DNA of 62,988 nt from an uncultured Lachnospiraceae bacterium (GCA_947626985.1 CANQUG010000013.1:1-62988), one strand, 5' to 3'; shown: positions 24,233-33,646, counted from the first letter of the stretch. A program made the numbers and translations. Notes: generated by a model from the letters alone, not told the origin.

Positions 24233-26401
24233 ATGATGAAACGAAACAAATTCCTTGCGGCGGTTATGACAGCCGCTCTGTGTCTGTCCCCGACCGCTGC
24301 TGCCTATGCGGAGGCCCCGGAGGCTCTGGATCTCGCCGCCATCGACGAGATGGATTACGACGAGGCCTGCGAGACCATCTACGACTACGTGCTGGGTGAC
24401 TTCGCATCTGTCTATGATGAGGCCAAGGCGGAGACAGGCGATCTGCGTATGGCGAAGATGGCCATTGCCGACGCCAAGCTGATGGAGACCGGCGTTTTCC
24501 TGCCGAATATCACCCAGGGAGGAAATTACGCCATGAGCCGTATTGTTCCCCGTACCAATGCCTCCATGACCATGTGGGGCGTGGACGGCGACCGCTGGCA
24601 GACTGCTCTGGTGACGAACGAACTGATCACCTCGGAGGACCGTACCCAGCTGCTGACCATGTGGAGTGAGGCGGAGACCGCTGAGGATTATTTTGCGGCG
24701 GCAAAAGAATATCTGACAGGCAAGGGATATACGTTTACGGATAATCTTGTACAGACTACCGCTTATAATGTGAATATCTGGGATACGATCGCTACTTCCT
24801 ATACATCCGATGCCTTTTTCATTTGTCCTACCTATGATAACCTGATGGAGTACGACGCCAAGGGCGTGCAGCAGCCGGGCATCGCGGAGAGCTATGAGGT
24901 TTCCGAGGACGGCACGGTCTATACCTTCCATCTTCGCCAGGGCGTGAAGTGGGTGGATCAGCAGGGCACGGAGCTCGGTGAAGTGACCGCGGACGACTGG
25001 GTGGCTTCCATGGAGCATCTGCTGGACAACAGCGACGCTCTGGGATATCTGCTCTCCAATACCGACGGCTGCGGCCTCCTGAATTTCTCAGCATATCTGG
25101 CAGGAGAGATCAATGACTATACCCAGATCGGCGTGAAGGCCATCGACGATTATACTCTGGAGTATACTCTGGAAGCTCCCTTTGCTCCCTTTACCACCAT
25201 GCTGTCCTACAGCTGCTTCGCTCCTCTGAACCGTGACTTTTATCGTTCTCAGGGCGGTACCTTCGGCTGTGAGGGCGAGACCTACACTCCCGGCGATTAT
25301 GGAAAAACTCCGGCCAACATCGCTTACTGCGGCCCGTTCCTGATCACCAACTTTACTGCTCAGAATACCACCCGCTACGAGGCGAATCCCACCTACTGGA
25401 ACGCGGAGAAGATGAACATTCAGTCCATGGAGTACAGTTATAACGACGGCAGCGATGTGCTCCGTTCCTATAATGAGGCCAAAGAGGGCGTGATCGCCGG
25501 CGCAGGCATCAATTCTTCCGCTCTGGAGCTGATGAAGACAGAAAAACCCGAGGGCCAGGATCAGACCTATTTTGATCTCTACAGCTATATCACCCCCGGC
25601 GAGGGAACTACCTACTGCGGCTGGGTGAATGTAAACCGCGGCACCTGGGCGAACTATGACAATCCCGACGTAGGTGTGTCCCCGAAGACAGAGGAAGACA
25701 TCGCCCGCACCCGGGTCGCTATCCTGGATCAGCATTTCCGTCTCGCGCTTCTGATGGCGCTCGACCGCGGGTCTTACAATGCAGTCAGCGTCGGCGAAGA
25801 TCTGAAATATGCCAGACTGCGTAATTCCTACACGCCGGGTACCTTCCAGTTCCTGACGGAGGAGACCACTGTTTCCATTAACGGCGAAGATACCACCTTC
25901 CCGGCGGGTACCGCTTTCGGCGCGATCGAGCAGGCGCAGCTTGACGCGGACGGATATCCCATTCAGGTATGGGATCCGGAAGGCGACAGCGGCGCAGGTT
26001 CCGGCGACGGTTTCGACGGCTGGTACAATCCTGACAACGCCAAAGCAGAGCTGGAGCAGGCCATCGCCGCGCTGAGCGCTCAGGGCGTGGAGGTTTCCGC
26101 TGAGAATCCCATTTATATTGACTATCCTTATGGTTCCTACAGTGAGATTGCTACCAATCAGGCGAACGTGGTGAAACAGAGTATTGAGTCTGCCCTGGAT
26201 GGCGCCGTGATTGTAAATCTGATCGCCTTTGATAAGGATACGGATGAGGAGGGCGCTGTTTACCGTTTCTCCGCAGGAAACGAAGCAAACTTTGACTTTT
26301 CCACCGGTTCCGGCTGGGGTCCGGACTACGGTGATGCGCAGTCCTATCTGGATACCATTCAGATGTATGGTTATATGTGCAAGAACCTTGGTCTGTTCTA
26401 A
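24233..26401 (+). CDS. Oligopeptide-type substrate-binding protein, apparently circularly permuted
   Basis: A 722-residue extracytoplasmic binding protein of the SBP family 5. Residues 1-26 are a Sec signal peptide ending AYA-EA; there is no lipobox cysteine, unusual for a Firmicute binding protein. The canonical N-terminal half is recognisable only from about residue 180 (YDNLMEYD, then ESYEVSEDGTVYTFHLRQG at 220). The domain runs to GWGPDYGDAQSYLDT (694-708) and stops 14 residues later, so the roughly 130-residue C-terminal segment is missing. Residues about 40-150 instead look like that missing segment (helix, then MAIADAKLMETGVFLP, then a strand-rich part and a Trp-containing end). AGGAGGG precedes ATG 24233. 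Substrate unknown; a peptide is likely. Confidence 0.85.
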   Translation: MMKRNKFLAAVMTAALCLSPTAAAYAEAPEALDLAAIDEMDYDEACETIYDYVLGDFASVYDEAKAETGDLRMAKMAIADAKLMETGVFLPNITQGGNYAMSRIVPRTNASMTMWGVDGDRWQTALVTNELITSEDRTQLLTMWSEAETAEDYFAAAKEYLTGKGYTFTDNLVQTTAYNVNIWDTIATSYTSDAFFICPTYDNLMEYDAKGVQQPGIAESYEVSEDGTVYTFHLRQGVKWVDQQGTELGEVTADDWVASMEHLLDNSDALGYLLSNTDGCGLLNFSAYLAGEINDYTQIGVKAIDDYTLEYTLEAPFAPFTTMLSYSCFAPLNRDFYRSQGGTFGCEGETYTPGDYGKTPANIAYCGPFLITNFTAQNTTRYEANPTYWNAEKMNIQSMEYSYNDGSDVLRSYNEAKEGVIAGAGINSSALELMKTEKPEGQDQTYFDLYSYITPGEGTTYCGWVNVNRGTWANYDNPDVGVSPKTEEDIARTRVAILDQHFRLALLMALDRGSYNAVSVGEDLKYARLRNSYTPGTFQFLTEETTVSINGEDTTFPAGTAFGAIEQAQLDADGYPIQVWDPEGDSGAGSGDGFDGWYNPDNAKAELEQAIAALSAQGVEVSAENPIYIDYPYGSYSEIATNQANVVKQSIESALDGAVIVNLIAFDKDTDEEGAVYRFSAGNEANFDFSTGSGWGPDYGDAQSYLDTIQMYGYMCKNLGLF

Positions 26402-26443
26402 CCCTGATCTGATCTTTTTTGAAATAAGACACAATGTACGCGA

Positions 26444-26470
26444 GGGGGCGGTGGTTTCCGCCCCCATTTT
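26444..26470 (+). terminator. Attenuating hairpin between binding protein and permease genes
   Basis: GGGGGCGG pairs with CCGCCCCC around TGGTTT, followed by ATTTTC. With a weak T run it probably lowers, rather than stops, transcription into the permease genes, as is common behind binding-protein genes. Confidence 0.75.
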
Positions 26471-26497
26471 CATGAAATAACAGAGAGGGGTCAGATC

Positions 26498-28090
26498 ATG
26501 GGAAAATACATTATCAAGCGTCTGCTGCACGGTATGGTTTCCATCATCTGCGTGGTGCTGATCGTCATGGTGCTGATCTACACCCTGCTGGACAGGGGAA
26601 AGATCTTTTCCGGCGATCCCAACTTCAACCATACCGCCAGCAACAACCGTATCATCTACCAGCAGTCCCGCTGGGAGGATTTCGGGTATCTGGATTATGT
26701 GCCCTATGCGGATTATATCAACGAACTGGCGCTGAAGGGCGAGATCGACGAGGATACCCGGGCGGCCGCGGTGCTGATCGGCCATACCCCGGAGAAGGAT
26801 TCCGAGACCGCCGCGAAGTACGTGGCGGAATTTACGGAATACTATCAGTCCAGGGGCTATAAGATCGAGCGTCTGGATGCGGACGCCAAGCGGAACGGCC
26901 AGCTTCGGGACGGCGGGCAGCCTCAGCTGTATGCGACCCGGGACATTCCGCTGCTCCAGCGGGCATTCACCTATTTTACGAAAATGTTTTTCGTGGACAA
27001 TATCCACTACGTGCCGGATTATGTGGACATGGGCAAACGCGGGCTTACCTTCACCCTTTATGATCCCGTGAAGAATCCGGCGGAGGAGACAAAAAAGGTA
27101 TTCTCCCCCGCCATTCTGGGAAACGGCACGCTGCATAAGTACCTGCTGTACTTTGACGGGAAATTCCCGTTTATTCATCAGAATCTTCTCACATTGAATC
27201 TGGGCCAGTCCTACACGGTAAACCGGGGCGTGGACGTTTTTACCACCATGACGGAATCTCAGGGCGCCTATGTGCTTTCCAGCGTAACCTACCCCACGGG
27301 CGTGACGGCGGACCGCGCGGATGATCTTCACACTGCATCCTATGTCCAGGGCTCTCTGAATGCTACCGCCTCCAACGCTCAGTGGTTTACCGATGATTAC
27401 ACCAATGTGACCACCCATAAGAAGGGGCTTTCAAGGCTCGGGTATTCCTTTGTCATCGGCATCATCTCCACCATCATGTCCTATGTCCTGGGCCTGCCCA
27501 TCGGTCTGGCCATGGCTCTGCGCAAGGATAAGCTTCTGGACAAGATCGGTACCATTTATATCATGTTTATCATCGCCGTGCCCAGCCTGGCTTACATCTT
27601 CCTGTTCAAGGCTCTGGGAGGAAAGGCCGGCCTGCCCACGCTGTTTGATATGGATTCCTCGGGCAAGCTGATGTACGTTCTTCCGGTCGTTTCTCTGGCG
27701 CTGCCTGCCATCGCCAATCTGATGAAGTGGATGCGCCGGTACATGATCGACCAGATGAATTCCGACTACGTGAAATTTGCCCGGTCGGGGGGCTTAAGCG
27801 AGGGCGAGATCTTTACCAAGCATGTGTGGAAAAACGCGCTGATTCCCATTGTTCACGGTATTCCCGGCAGTGTGCTGGGGGCGATGACCGGCGCCATTAT
27901 TACCGAGCGCGTGTACGTGGTTCCCGGCGCGGGCAACCTGCTTACCCAGGCCATCAACCGCTACGACAACGGCGTGATCGTGGGAGTGACGCTGTTTTAC
28001 GCGGTGCTGTCGGTGCTGTCCATCATACTGGGGGACGTGCTGATGGCCGCCGTGGATCCGCGCATATCCTTTACGACGAAAGACAGGTGA
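26498..28090 (+). CDS. Oligopeptide ABC transporter permease, OppB-like with large extracytoplasmic insertion
   Basis: The first membrane subunit of the transporter, 530 residues instead of the usual 305-335. The first membrane helix is at about 9-31, then roughly 290 residues are predicted outside the membrane before helix two (about 320-345). The canonical permease part follows, with the EAA-type loop SGGLSEGEIFTKHVWKNALIP that contacts the ATPases and the family end ITERVYVVPGAGNLL. The insertion is hydrophilic with Tyr/Asp-rich stretches and no repeats. Gene order directly behind the unusual binding protein suggests that the two meet at this domain. Confidence 0.9.
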   Translation: MGKYIIKRLLHGMVSIICVVLIVMVLIYTLLDRGKIFSGDPNFNHTASNNRIIYQQSRWEDFGYLDYVPYADYINELALKGEIDEDTRAAAVLIGHTPEKDSETAAKYVAEFTEYYQSRGYKIERLDADAKRNGQLRDGGQPQLYATRDIPLLQRAFTYFTKMFFVDNIHYVPDYVDMGKRGLTFTLYDPVKNPAEETKKVFSPAILGNGTLHKYLLYFDGKFPFIHQNLLTLNLGQSYTVNRGVDVFTTMTESQGAYVLSSVTYPTGVTADRADDLHTASYVQGSLNATASNAQWFTDDYTNVTTHKKGLSRLGYSFVIGIISTIMSYVLGLPIGLAMALRKDKLLDKIGTIYIMFIIAVPSLAYIFLFKALGGKAGLPTLFDMDSSGKLMYVLPVVSLALPAIANLMKWMRRYMIDQMNSDYVKFARSGGLSEGEIFTKHVWKNALIPIVHGIPGSVLGAMTGAIITERVYVVPGAGNLLTQAINRYDNGVIVGVTLFYAVLSVLSIILGDVLMAAVDPRISFTTKDR

Positions 28091-28094
28091 GACG

Positions 28095-29066
28095 ATGAAT
28101 ACAATAAATCTGGAAAAAACAGGACTTTCGGAGCAGGAGCTGTTTTCCCATGTGGACCACAGCGCTCTGGAATCAGAGAAGATCGTGGCGCCGCGCTACT
28201 CCTACTGGCGTTCGGTGTTCCGCGTATTCTTCCGAAAAAAGATCAATATTTTTGTTTTGGCGCTTCTGGGCCTGCTGATTGCTTTTGCCTATATTTATCC
28301 CTCCCTGGTGGATTACGATCCCTTTGCCAACCTGATGGATCCCAATTCCAAGCATCTGTCGCCGGCGGCGGCCATGGCGTATTTCGGGAAGGATCTTCAG
28401 TGGATCCTGGGTGCGGGATCCTCCGGCGAGTCCACCTTTGACGCCATCTGGAACGGTTCGCGCATCTCCATTTCCCTGGCGCTGGTCTGCGGAGCGATCA
28501 ATATGACCGTGGGAGTGATCGTCGGCTCCATCTGGGGCTTTTCCAAGAGAGTGGACGCGGTGATGACGGAGGTCTACAACATCATCGGCAACATTCCCCA
28601 GATCCTGCTGATCTCTGTGATGGCCATGCTGTTTGCTCCCACCTTCTGGACGATGGTGTTTGCCCTGACTGTGATCGGCTGGCTGTTTATCGCCTATTTC
28701 ATCCGGACCCAGGTGGTGATCATCCGGGACAGAGAGTACAATCTGGCCTCCAAGTGCCTGGGAACCTCCACGGTCAAGATTGCCATGAAGAACATTCTGC
28801 CCTTTATGACCAGCGTGATCGTGACGCTGCTGGCTACGGAGATTCCCTCCTATATTTCCTATGAGGTGTTCCTTTCCTATATCGGACTGGGCATGTCGGA
28901 TATGTCCCTGGGCCGTCTGATCTATCAGGCGGAGAGCGCCATGGTGACTCCCGGCTGGGAGATGGAGTTCTGGAGCCCGGTGGCCATCGCGTCCATCATC
29001 ACAGTGGTGCTTTATGTTGTGGGTCAGAATCTGGGCGACGCCTCCGACCCCCGGACGCATATGTGA
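28095..29066 (+). CDS. Oligopeptide ABC transporter permease, OppC-like
   Basis: The second membrane subunit, 323 residues and of normal length. An N-terminal cytoplasmic part with a first helix at about 53-70 is followed by five further helices; the coupling loop reads ASKCLGTSTVKIAMKNILP and the C-terminus ends LGDASDPRTHM, typical of OppC/DppC. Unlike its partners it has no large insertion. It begins 4 bases after the oppB stop, in a tightly packed operon. Confidence 0.92.
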   Translation: MNTINLEKTGLSEQELFSHVDHSALESEKIVAPRYSYWRSVFRVFFRKKINIFVLALLGLLIAFAYIYPSLVDYDPFANLMDPNSKHLSPAAAMAYFGKDLQWILGAGSSGESTFDAIWNGSRISISLALVCGAINMTVGVIVGSIWGFSKRVDAVMTEVYNIIGNIPQILLISVMAMLFAPTFWTMVFALTVIGWLFIAYFIRTQVVIIRDREYNLASKCLGTSTVKIAMKNILPFMTSVIVTLLATEIPSYISYEVFLSYIGLGMSDMSLGRLIYQAESAMVTPGWEMEFWSPVAIASIITVVLYVVGQNLGDASDPRTHM

Positions 29067-29078
29067 GGAGGCTGAGGC

Positions 29079-30827
29079 ATGGAAGAAAAAAAGGTATTAT
29101 TGTCTGTAAAAGATCTGTACGTGAAGTTCCGTGTGCGCGGCCGTATCCTCACTGCCATCCGCGGCATTTCACTGGATATTTATGAAAATGAATCCATCGC
29201 CATTGTGGGTGAGTCCGGCTCGGGCAAATCGGTGTTTACCAAAACCTTTGCCGGTATGCTGGAATCCAACGGCTTCATCGATCAGGGAGAGCTGATCTAC
29301 AACGACCCGGAGCTGGCGGACACCACCGTGAAGCTTACGCCCGGGGCCCGCTCCCTGATGCGGGGGACGCTGTCCCGTCTCAATTCCATTTCCCGGTTTG
29401 AGCTGGGAGCGTCCACCTACCGCAGGATGATGGAACTGGAGAACGAGAAGAAGCACTACGGAGATCTGAGCGAGGAGGAGCGCGCGAAAGCGGAGGAGGA
29501 AATGAAGGCGCTGAAGGACGCCCGCACCGCGCTCTTTAACGAGAGGCAGACCTACGATCCCCGTAAGGAACGGGACCGTGTGCGCGAGGCCGACCGGAAG
29601 CTCAAAGAGTACGACGCGAAGATCAAAGCGATGCAGAAGAAGGAAGAGGAGGACGCCAGACAGAGGAAATCGGCAGCCTCCCGGGACGCCGATTTCAGCG
29701 CGCGCTACAACCGGGAGATGTCTGAGCTGAAGGCGCAGTATTCCAAAGAAATCCAGGGGCAGATCAGCCCGGAGACCCGCGCCCGCAATGAGATCCTGGG
29801 GAAGGAAATCCGGCTGTCTGTGGGACGTTATCCCCTCTTTAAGCGCGTGATGCTCACCCACCGGCTGCTGAAGGCGCTGAAAAAGGCCATGCAGATGGGA
29901 GTCGATCTGAACGATGAGCAGCAGCGGAACAAAGTGTTCGATACCGTGGCCTTCCGCGTGCGCTACCTGGATGAGACGGCGGACACCCTTCACGGGACCT
30001 GCGTGCTGAATCTGGCCAGCATCAAGTACAATCAGGACTGGATGAAGATCCGAGGCCGCAGGATTGCTACCGTGTTCCAGGATCCCATGACGTCCCTGAA
30101 CCCCATTATCACCATCGGCAAACAGATCACCAGTGTGATCATCAAGCACCAGGGCTGCTCCGAGGCGGAGGCCCGCAGACGCGCGCTGGAGCTGATGCAC
30201 AAGGTGGGAATTCCCAAAGCCGAGCAGCGTTTTGACGATTATCCCTTCCAGTATTCGGGCGGTATGCGGCAGAGAATTGTAATTGCCATCGCTCTGTCGT
30301 GTCAGCCCAAGATTCTGATCTGCGACGAACCTACCACGGCTCTGGATGTGACGATTCAGGCCCAGATTCTTCAGCTGATCAAGGATCTTCAGAAGGAGTT
30401 TAACTTTACTACAGTGTTTATCACCCACGATCTGGGAGTGGTGGCGAACATCGCTGACCGCGTGGCCGTGCTGTACGGCGGTCAGGTGGTGGAGTACGGT
30501 ACGGTGGAGGAGGTCTTTTACGATCCCCGGCATCCCTATACCTGGGCGCTGCTGTCGTCTCTGCCTCAGCTGGCGCAGCGAAATACGCAGCTTTACTCCA
30601 TTACCGGCACGCCGCCTTCGCTTTACAATGCCATCGTGGGCGACGCTTTTGCGCCCCGTAATCCCTACTGTCTGAAAATAGACACGCTGGTGGAGCCGCC
30701 CATGTTCCGGGTGACCGACACTCATTACGCCAAGACCTGGCTTCTGGATCCCCGGGCGCCGAAGACGGAGAAGCCGGAGATTATCCAGAACATTCACGAG
30801 AAGCTGATGACAGCATTTAACATTTAA
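29079..30827 (+). CDS. Oligopeptide ABC transporter ATPase, OppD-like with helical insertion
   Basis: A 582-residue ATPase; ordinary OppD proteins have about 330. Walker A GESGSGKS is at 44-51, but the Q-loop [11 protein letters not shown] begins only near 332, about 220 residues further than normal. The insert (about 75-318) is highly charged and helical, with a Glu/Lys-rich stretch near 130-195 that looks like a coiled coil. Signature YSGGMRQR (392-399), Walker B ILICDEP (412-418), the H-loop [10 protein letters not shown] and the C-terminal oligopeptide motif ([14 protein letters not shown]) are intact, so the enzyme should be active. The insert lies where the ATPase core contacts the helical domain and permease. 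Confidence 0.92.
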   Translation: MEEKKVLLSVKDLYVKFRVRGRILTAIRGISLDIYENESIAIVGESGSGKSVFTKTFAGMLESNGFIDQGELIYNDPELADTTVKLTPGARSLMRGTLSRLNSISRFELGASTYRRMMELENEKKHYGDLSEEERAKAEEEMKALKDARTALFNERQTYDPRKERDRVREADRKLKEYDAKIKAMQKKEEEDARQRKSAASRDADFSARYNREMSELKAQYSKEIQGQISPETRARNEILGKEIRLSVGRYPLFKRVMLTHRLLKALKKAMQMGVDLNDEQQRNKVFDTVAFRVRYLDETADTLHGTCVLNLASIKYNQDWMKIRGRRIATVFQDPMTSLNPIITIGKQITSVIIKHQGCSEAEARRRALELMHKVGIPKAEQRFDDYPFQYSGGMRQRIVIAIALSCQPKILICDEPTTALDVTIQAQILQLIKDLQKEFNFTTVFITHDLGVVANIADRVAVLYGGQVVEYGTVEEVFYDPRHPYTWALLSSLPQLAQRNTQLYSITGTPPSLYNAIVGDAFAPRNPYCLKIDTLVEPPMFRVTDTHYAKTWLLDPRAPKTEKPEIIQNIHEKLMTAFNI

Positions 30828-30837
30828 GGGGGAGATG

Positions 30838-32172
30838 ATGAACGTGACTGAAACAAATCAAAAACAATCCGGCCGCGTCTCCCGCTTTCCGGAGCACGGA
30901 CCCATCGCGGAGAACGGCAAGGAAATTCTGCTGTCCATCAAGGATATTGACATTACCTTCGGCAAGGGGGACAATGCCGTCCGCGCTGTGCAGGACGCCT
31001 CCTTCGATATTTACAAGGGCGAGACGTTCTCGCTGGTAGGCGAGTCCGGATCGGGAAAGACTACCATCGGCCGCGCGGTGATCCGCGTGAACCCGCTGGC
31101 CGCGGGGGAGATTCAGTATAAGGGCGTGCGCATTTCGGGCAAGATTCCCCGGTCGCTGGACCGGGAGGTGATCCGGAACGTGCAGATGGTGTTCCAGGAT
31201 CCCGCAGCCTCGCTGAACGAGCGCGCTACCGTGGATTATATTATTTCCGAAGGTCTGTACAACTTCCACCTGTTCAAAAATGAGGCGGATCGCGTGCAGA
31301 AGGTGGAAAACATGATCAACGAGGTGGGTCTTCTGCCGGAGCACCTTACCCGTTATCCCCATGAGTTTTCCGGCGGTCAGCGCCAGCGTATCGGTCTGGC
31401 CCGGGCCATGGTCATGGAGCCGGAGCTGGTGGTTGCCGACGAGCCCATTTCCGCGCTGGATGTGTCCATCCGCGCCCAGGTGCTGAATCTGCTGAAGAAG
31501 TTTCAGCGGGAGCAGCAGGTGACCTACCTGTTCATTGCCCACGACCTGTCCATCGTCCGCTTTATCTCGGACCGGATCGGCGTGATTTATAAGGGGCGCA
31601 TCGTGGAGGTGGCAGACGCGGAGGAGCTGTTTGACTATCCGCTGCATCCCTACACCCATTCTCTGATTTCCGCGATTCCCATTCCGGATCCGAAGCTGGA
31701 GAAAAACAAGGTGCAGTATATTTATGATCCGTCCATGCATGACTACAGTGAGGACAAACCGGAGTTTGTCTGCATCGGGCATGATCATTATGTTTATGGA
31801 AACAAAAAGGAGATTGAGGAGTACAAGGCCATCCGTGAGCGCGGCGTTCCTCTTAAGCCCATTCAGATCGCGGAGCCCGGCGAAGCCCCTGCGCCGAAGA
31901 AGGGCCGTGAGGGCTCTGACGCGGCCGAGGCCGCGGAGGCGGCTGCAGAGGCGCAGTTCCTGAGCACTCCCGTGCACGACACCGGAAGCATCTGGTATAC
32001 GGTACTTTCCTTTTTCCTTCCGGTGCTGGGCATCATTGCCGCGGTTCTGTTCCGGCGGCATATGCACATTCGAAACTATAAGGCATGCAAAAAAGGCGCA
32101 GTGCTCGGCTTCATTGTGATCGGGGTGATTCTGCTGATCTTTGCCCTTCTGCTTCTGCTGGCGGTGATCTGA
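30838..32172 (+). CDS. Oligopeptide ABC transporter ATPase, OppF-like with C-terminal membrane hairpin
   Basis: The second ATPase, 444 residues against about 320 in the family. Walker [10 protein letters not shown]-loop [11 protein letters not shown], signature FSGGQRQR and Walker B VVADEP are present. After the oligopeptide ATPase end ([16 protein letters not shown]) comes a linker rich in Ala and Glu (about 350-375) and then two hydrophobic segments (about 385-405 and 420-444) separated by a basic [11 protein letters not shown] loop, resembling small bacterial membrane-hairpin domains. The protein would therefore be anchored in the membrane by itself. Two adjacent ATG codons (30835, 30838) are possible; the second is better spaced from AGGGGGAG. 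Confidence 0.88.
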   Translation: MNVTETNQKQSGRVSRFPEHGPIAENGKEILLSIKDIDITFGKGDNAVRAVQDASFDIYKGETFSLVGESGSGKTTIGRAVIRVNPLAAGEIQYKGVRISGKIPRSLDREVIRNVQMVFQDPAASLNERATVDYIISEGLYNFHLFKNEADRVQKVENMINEVGLLPEHLTRYPHEFSGGQRQRIGLARAMVMEPELVVADEPISALDVSIRAQVLNLLKKFQREQQVTYLFIAHDLSIVRFISDRIGVIYKGRIVEVADAEELFDYPLHPYTHSLISAIPIPDPKLEKNKVQYIYDPSMHDYSEDKPEFVCIGHDHYVYGNKKEIEEYKAIRERGVPLKPIQIAEPGEAPAPKKGREGSDAAEAAEAAAEAQFLSTPVHDTGSIWYTVLSFFLPVLGIIAAVLFRRHMHIRNYKACKKGAVLGFIVIGVILLIFALLLLLAVI

Positions 32173-33435
32173 TTGGGACGCACTGCCAGGGACCGGCGGG
32201 AAAATCTCCCCAGGCCGGTACAGAAGATTGAACTGAATGCCGGATACACAAAAGCGCGTCTGGCGGCGGCGCTGATTCTCCTTGTGGTGGGCGTCGGTCT
32301 GATCATGTACTCCCTGAACGGAGGCTTCACGGTACGGGAAGGCTGGACAGAGATCGAAGCCGCGTCGGGGGAGGCGGACTGCTCGGGGGATTTCACCTTT
32401 CTTTATCCGCTGGGGACCACCGCTTCCCCCGCGGCGGAGCGCAAAGCCCTTTCTCTGCTTTATACGGAAGCCTGCAGGGACGCCTACCGTATATTTACCG
32501 ACGACGCGGAGTTTGCCGGTATCCGCAATGTGCGGTTCCTGAATGCCCATCCTAACGAGGAGATTCAGGTGGAGCCGGCGCTTTATAAAGCTTTTGAACA
32601 GATTGCGGAAAGCGGGGACAGGTCGATTTATCTTGCGCCTCTCTATGAAACGTATGATAATGTGTTCCACTGCGACGATCCCTCCCGGACGGCTGATTTT
32701 GATCCATATCAGAATGAAGAGCTGCGGGCCTGGTTTGCCGAGGTCTGTACCTATGCCAATGATCCGTCTCAGGCGGAACTGGAGCTTCTGGGAGATGGCC
32801 GCGTTCGGCTGAAGGTGTCGCAGGAGTATCTTGCTTTCGCGCAGGCGGAGGAAATCGGCAGTTTTGTTGATTTCTACTGGATGAAAAATGCCTTTATTGC
32901 GGATTATCTGGCGGAAAGGCTGACCGCGGAGGACTATTCGATGGGAATTCTGTCCAGCTTCGACGGCTTTTCCAGGAATCTGGATACGGCCGGGGATACG
33001 GATTATTCCCTGAACATTTATGACAGAGAGGATACGCTGATCCGTCCCGCCGCCGTGATGCACTACAGCGGCGTCCGCAACATCGTCAGTCTTCGGAATT
33101 ATCCGCTGAATGAAGAGGCAGAAGAATATTACTGCGTCCTTTCTGAGGATGAAATCCGGACGCCTTATCTGGATACGGAGGACGGCCTGTGCAGAAGCGC
33201 CCTGAACGACCTTACCGCCTATTCTGAACAGGCGGGCTGCGGGGAGATTCTGCTGAAGCTGATTCCCGTCTATATTGCGGAGGAGTTCCGCCCGGAGCTC
33301 CTCACCTCCCTGTCAGAGAACGGCATCCAGAGCATATACTGCCGGGATGCGGTGATCCGCCACACGGAAGAATCCGTGGATCTGAGAGACCTGTATGACG
33401 GAAAGGACGTCAGCTACAGGGAGCAGATGGATTAA
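32173..33435 (+). CDS. Unrecognised membrane-anchored protein at the end of the transporter operon
   Basis: I do not recognise this 420-residue protein. A basic N-terminus is followed by one membrane segment (about 29-48, LAAALILLVVGVGLIMYSL), so about 370 residues lie outside the cytoplasm. The outer part is acidic, rich in Tyr, Asp and Glu, with four scattered cysteines and no catalytic motif that I can name. The start is a TTG directly abutting the oppF TGA, with no clear ribosome site, so translation would depend on re-initiation; homologous positions would be needed to confirm the start. Being the last gene before the operon terminator it most likely works with the transporter, perhaps as an accessory receptor. 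Confidence 0.75.
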   Translation: MGRTARDRRENLPRPVQKIELNAGYTKARLAAALILLVVGVGLIMYSLNGGFTVREGWTEIEAASGEADCSGDFTFLYPLGTTASPAAERKALSLLYTEACRDAYRIFTDDAEFAGIRNVRFLNAHPNEEIQVEPALYKAFEQIAESGDRSIYLAPLYETYDNVFHCDDPSRTADFDPYQNEELRAWFAEVCTYANDPSQAELELLGDGRVRLKVSQEYLAFAQAEEIGSFVDFYWMKNAFIADYLAERLTAEDYSMGILSSFDGFSRNLDTAGDTDYSLNIYDREDTLIRPAAVMHYSGVRNIVSLRNYPLNEEAEEYYCVLSEDEIRTPYLDTEDGLCRSALNDLTAYSEQAGCGEILLKLIPVYIAEEFRPELLTSLSENGIQSIYCRDAVIRHTEESVDLRDLYDGKDVSYREQMD

Positions 33436-33467
33436 ACTAACGGATGGATTTAAATTAGTATTGCGGG

Positions 33468-33550
33468 AAATTAAAGGGGTACGCTTTCATTTTTTTATAT
33501 TCCAGGAAGGATGTAAAAAAGGAAAGCGTACTCTTTTAATTTTGTTTTTT
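33468..33550 (+). terminator. Terminator of the transporter operon
   Basis: AAATTAAAGGGGTACGCTTTC and GAAAGCGTACTCTTTTAATTT form a long stem with a 33-base loop, followed by a T-rich tract. The 382-base gap up to the next gene otherwise holds the next promoter and nothing else recognisable. Confidence 0.85.
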
Positions 33551-33646
33551 ATTTGTCTTATATTATCCACTTGGGTCAGCTGCGTTGTAGGGCTTCCAGA
33601 TCGGGCGTTCGTATTTCATCTGCGAAAATTTTTTCCAATCTTTTTA

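Noticed and set aside
24036-24236. Small gene in the transporter leader
   Set aside because: The frame overlaps the promoter and two hairpins and shows no ribosome site; the leader is better read as RNA.
24233-26401. Reading the shortened binding protein as a pseudogene
   Set aside because: The frame is intact, the promoter and ribosome site are strong, and the missing C-terminal part seems to be present at the N-terminus. A permuted, functional gene is the simpler explanation.
25088-27418. Minus-strand open frame of 776 codons across the binding protein and OppB genes
   Set aside because: It is an antisense shadow of two genes with clear family motifs, has no ribosome site, and its composition is what a complement of coding DNA gives. 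Similar long antisense frames at 50006-52711, 30817-33063 and 37963-40416 were rejected for the same reason.
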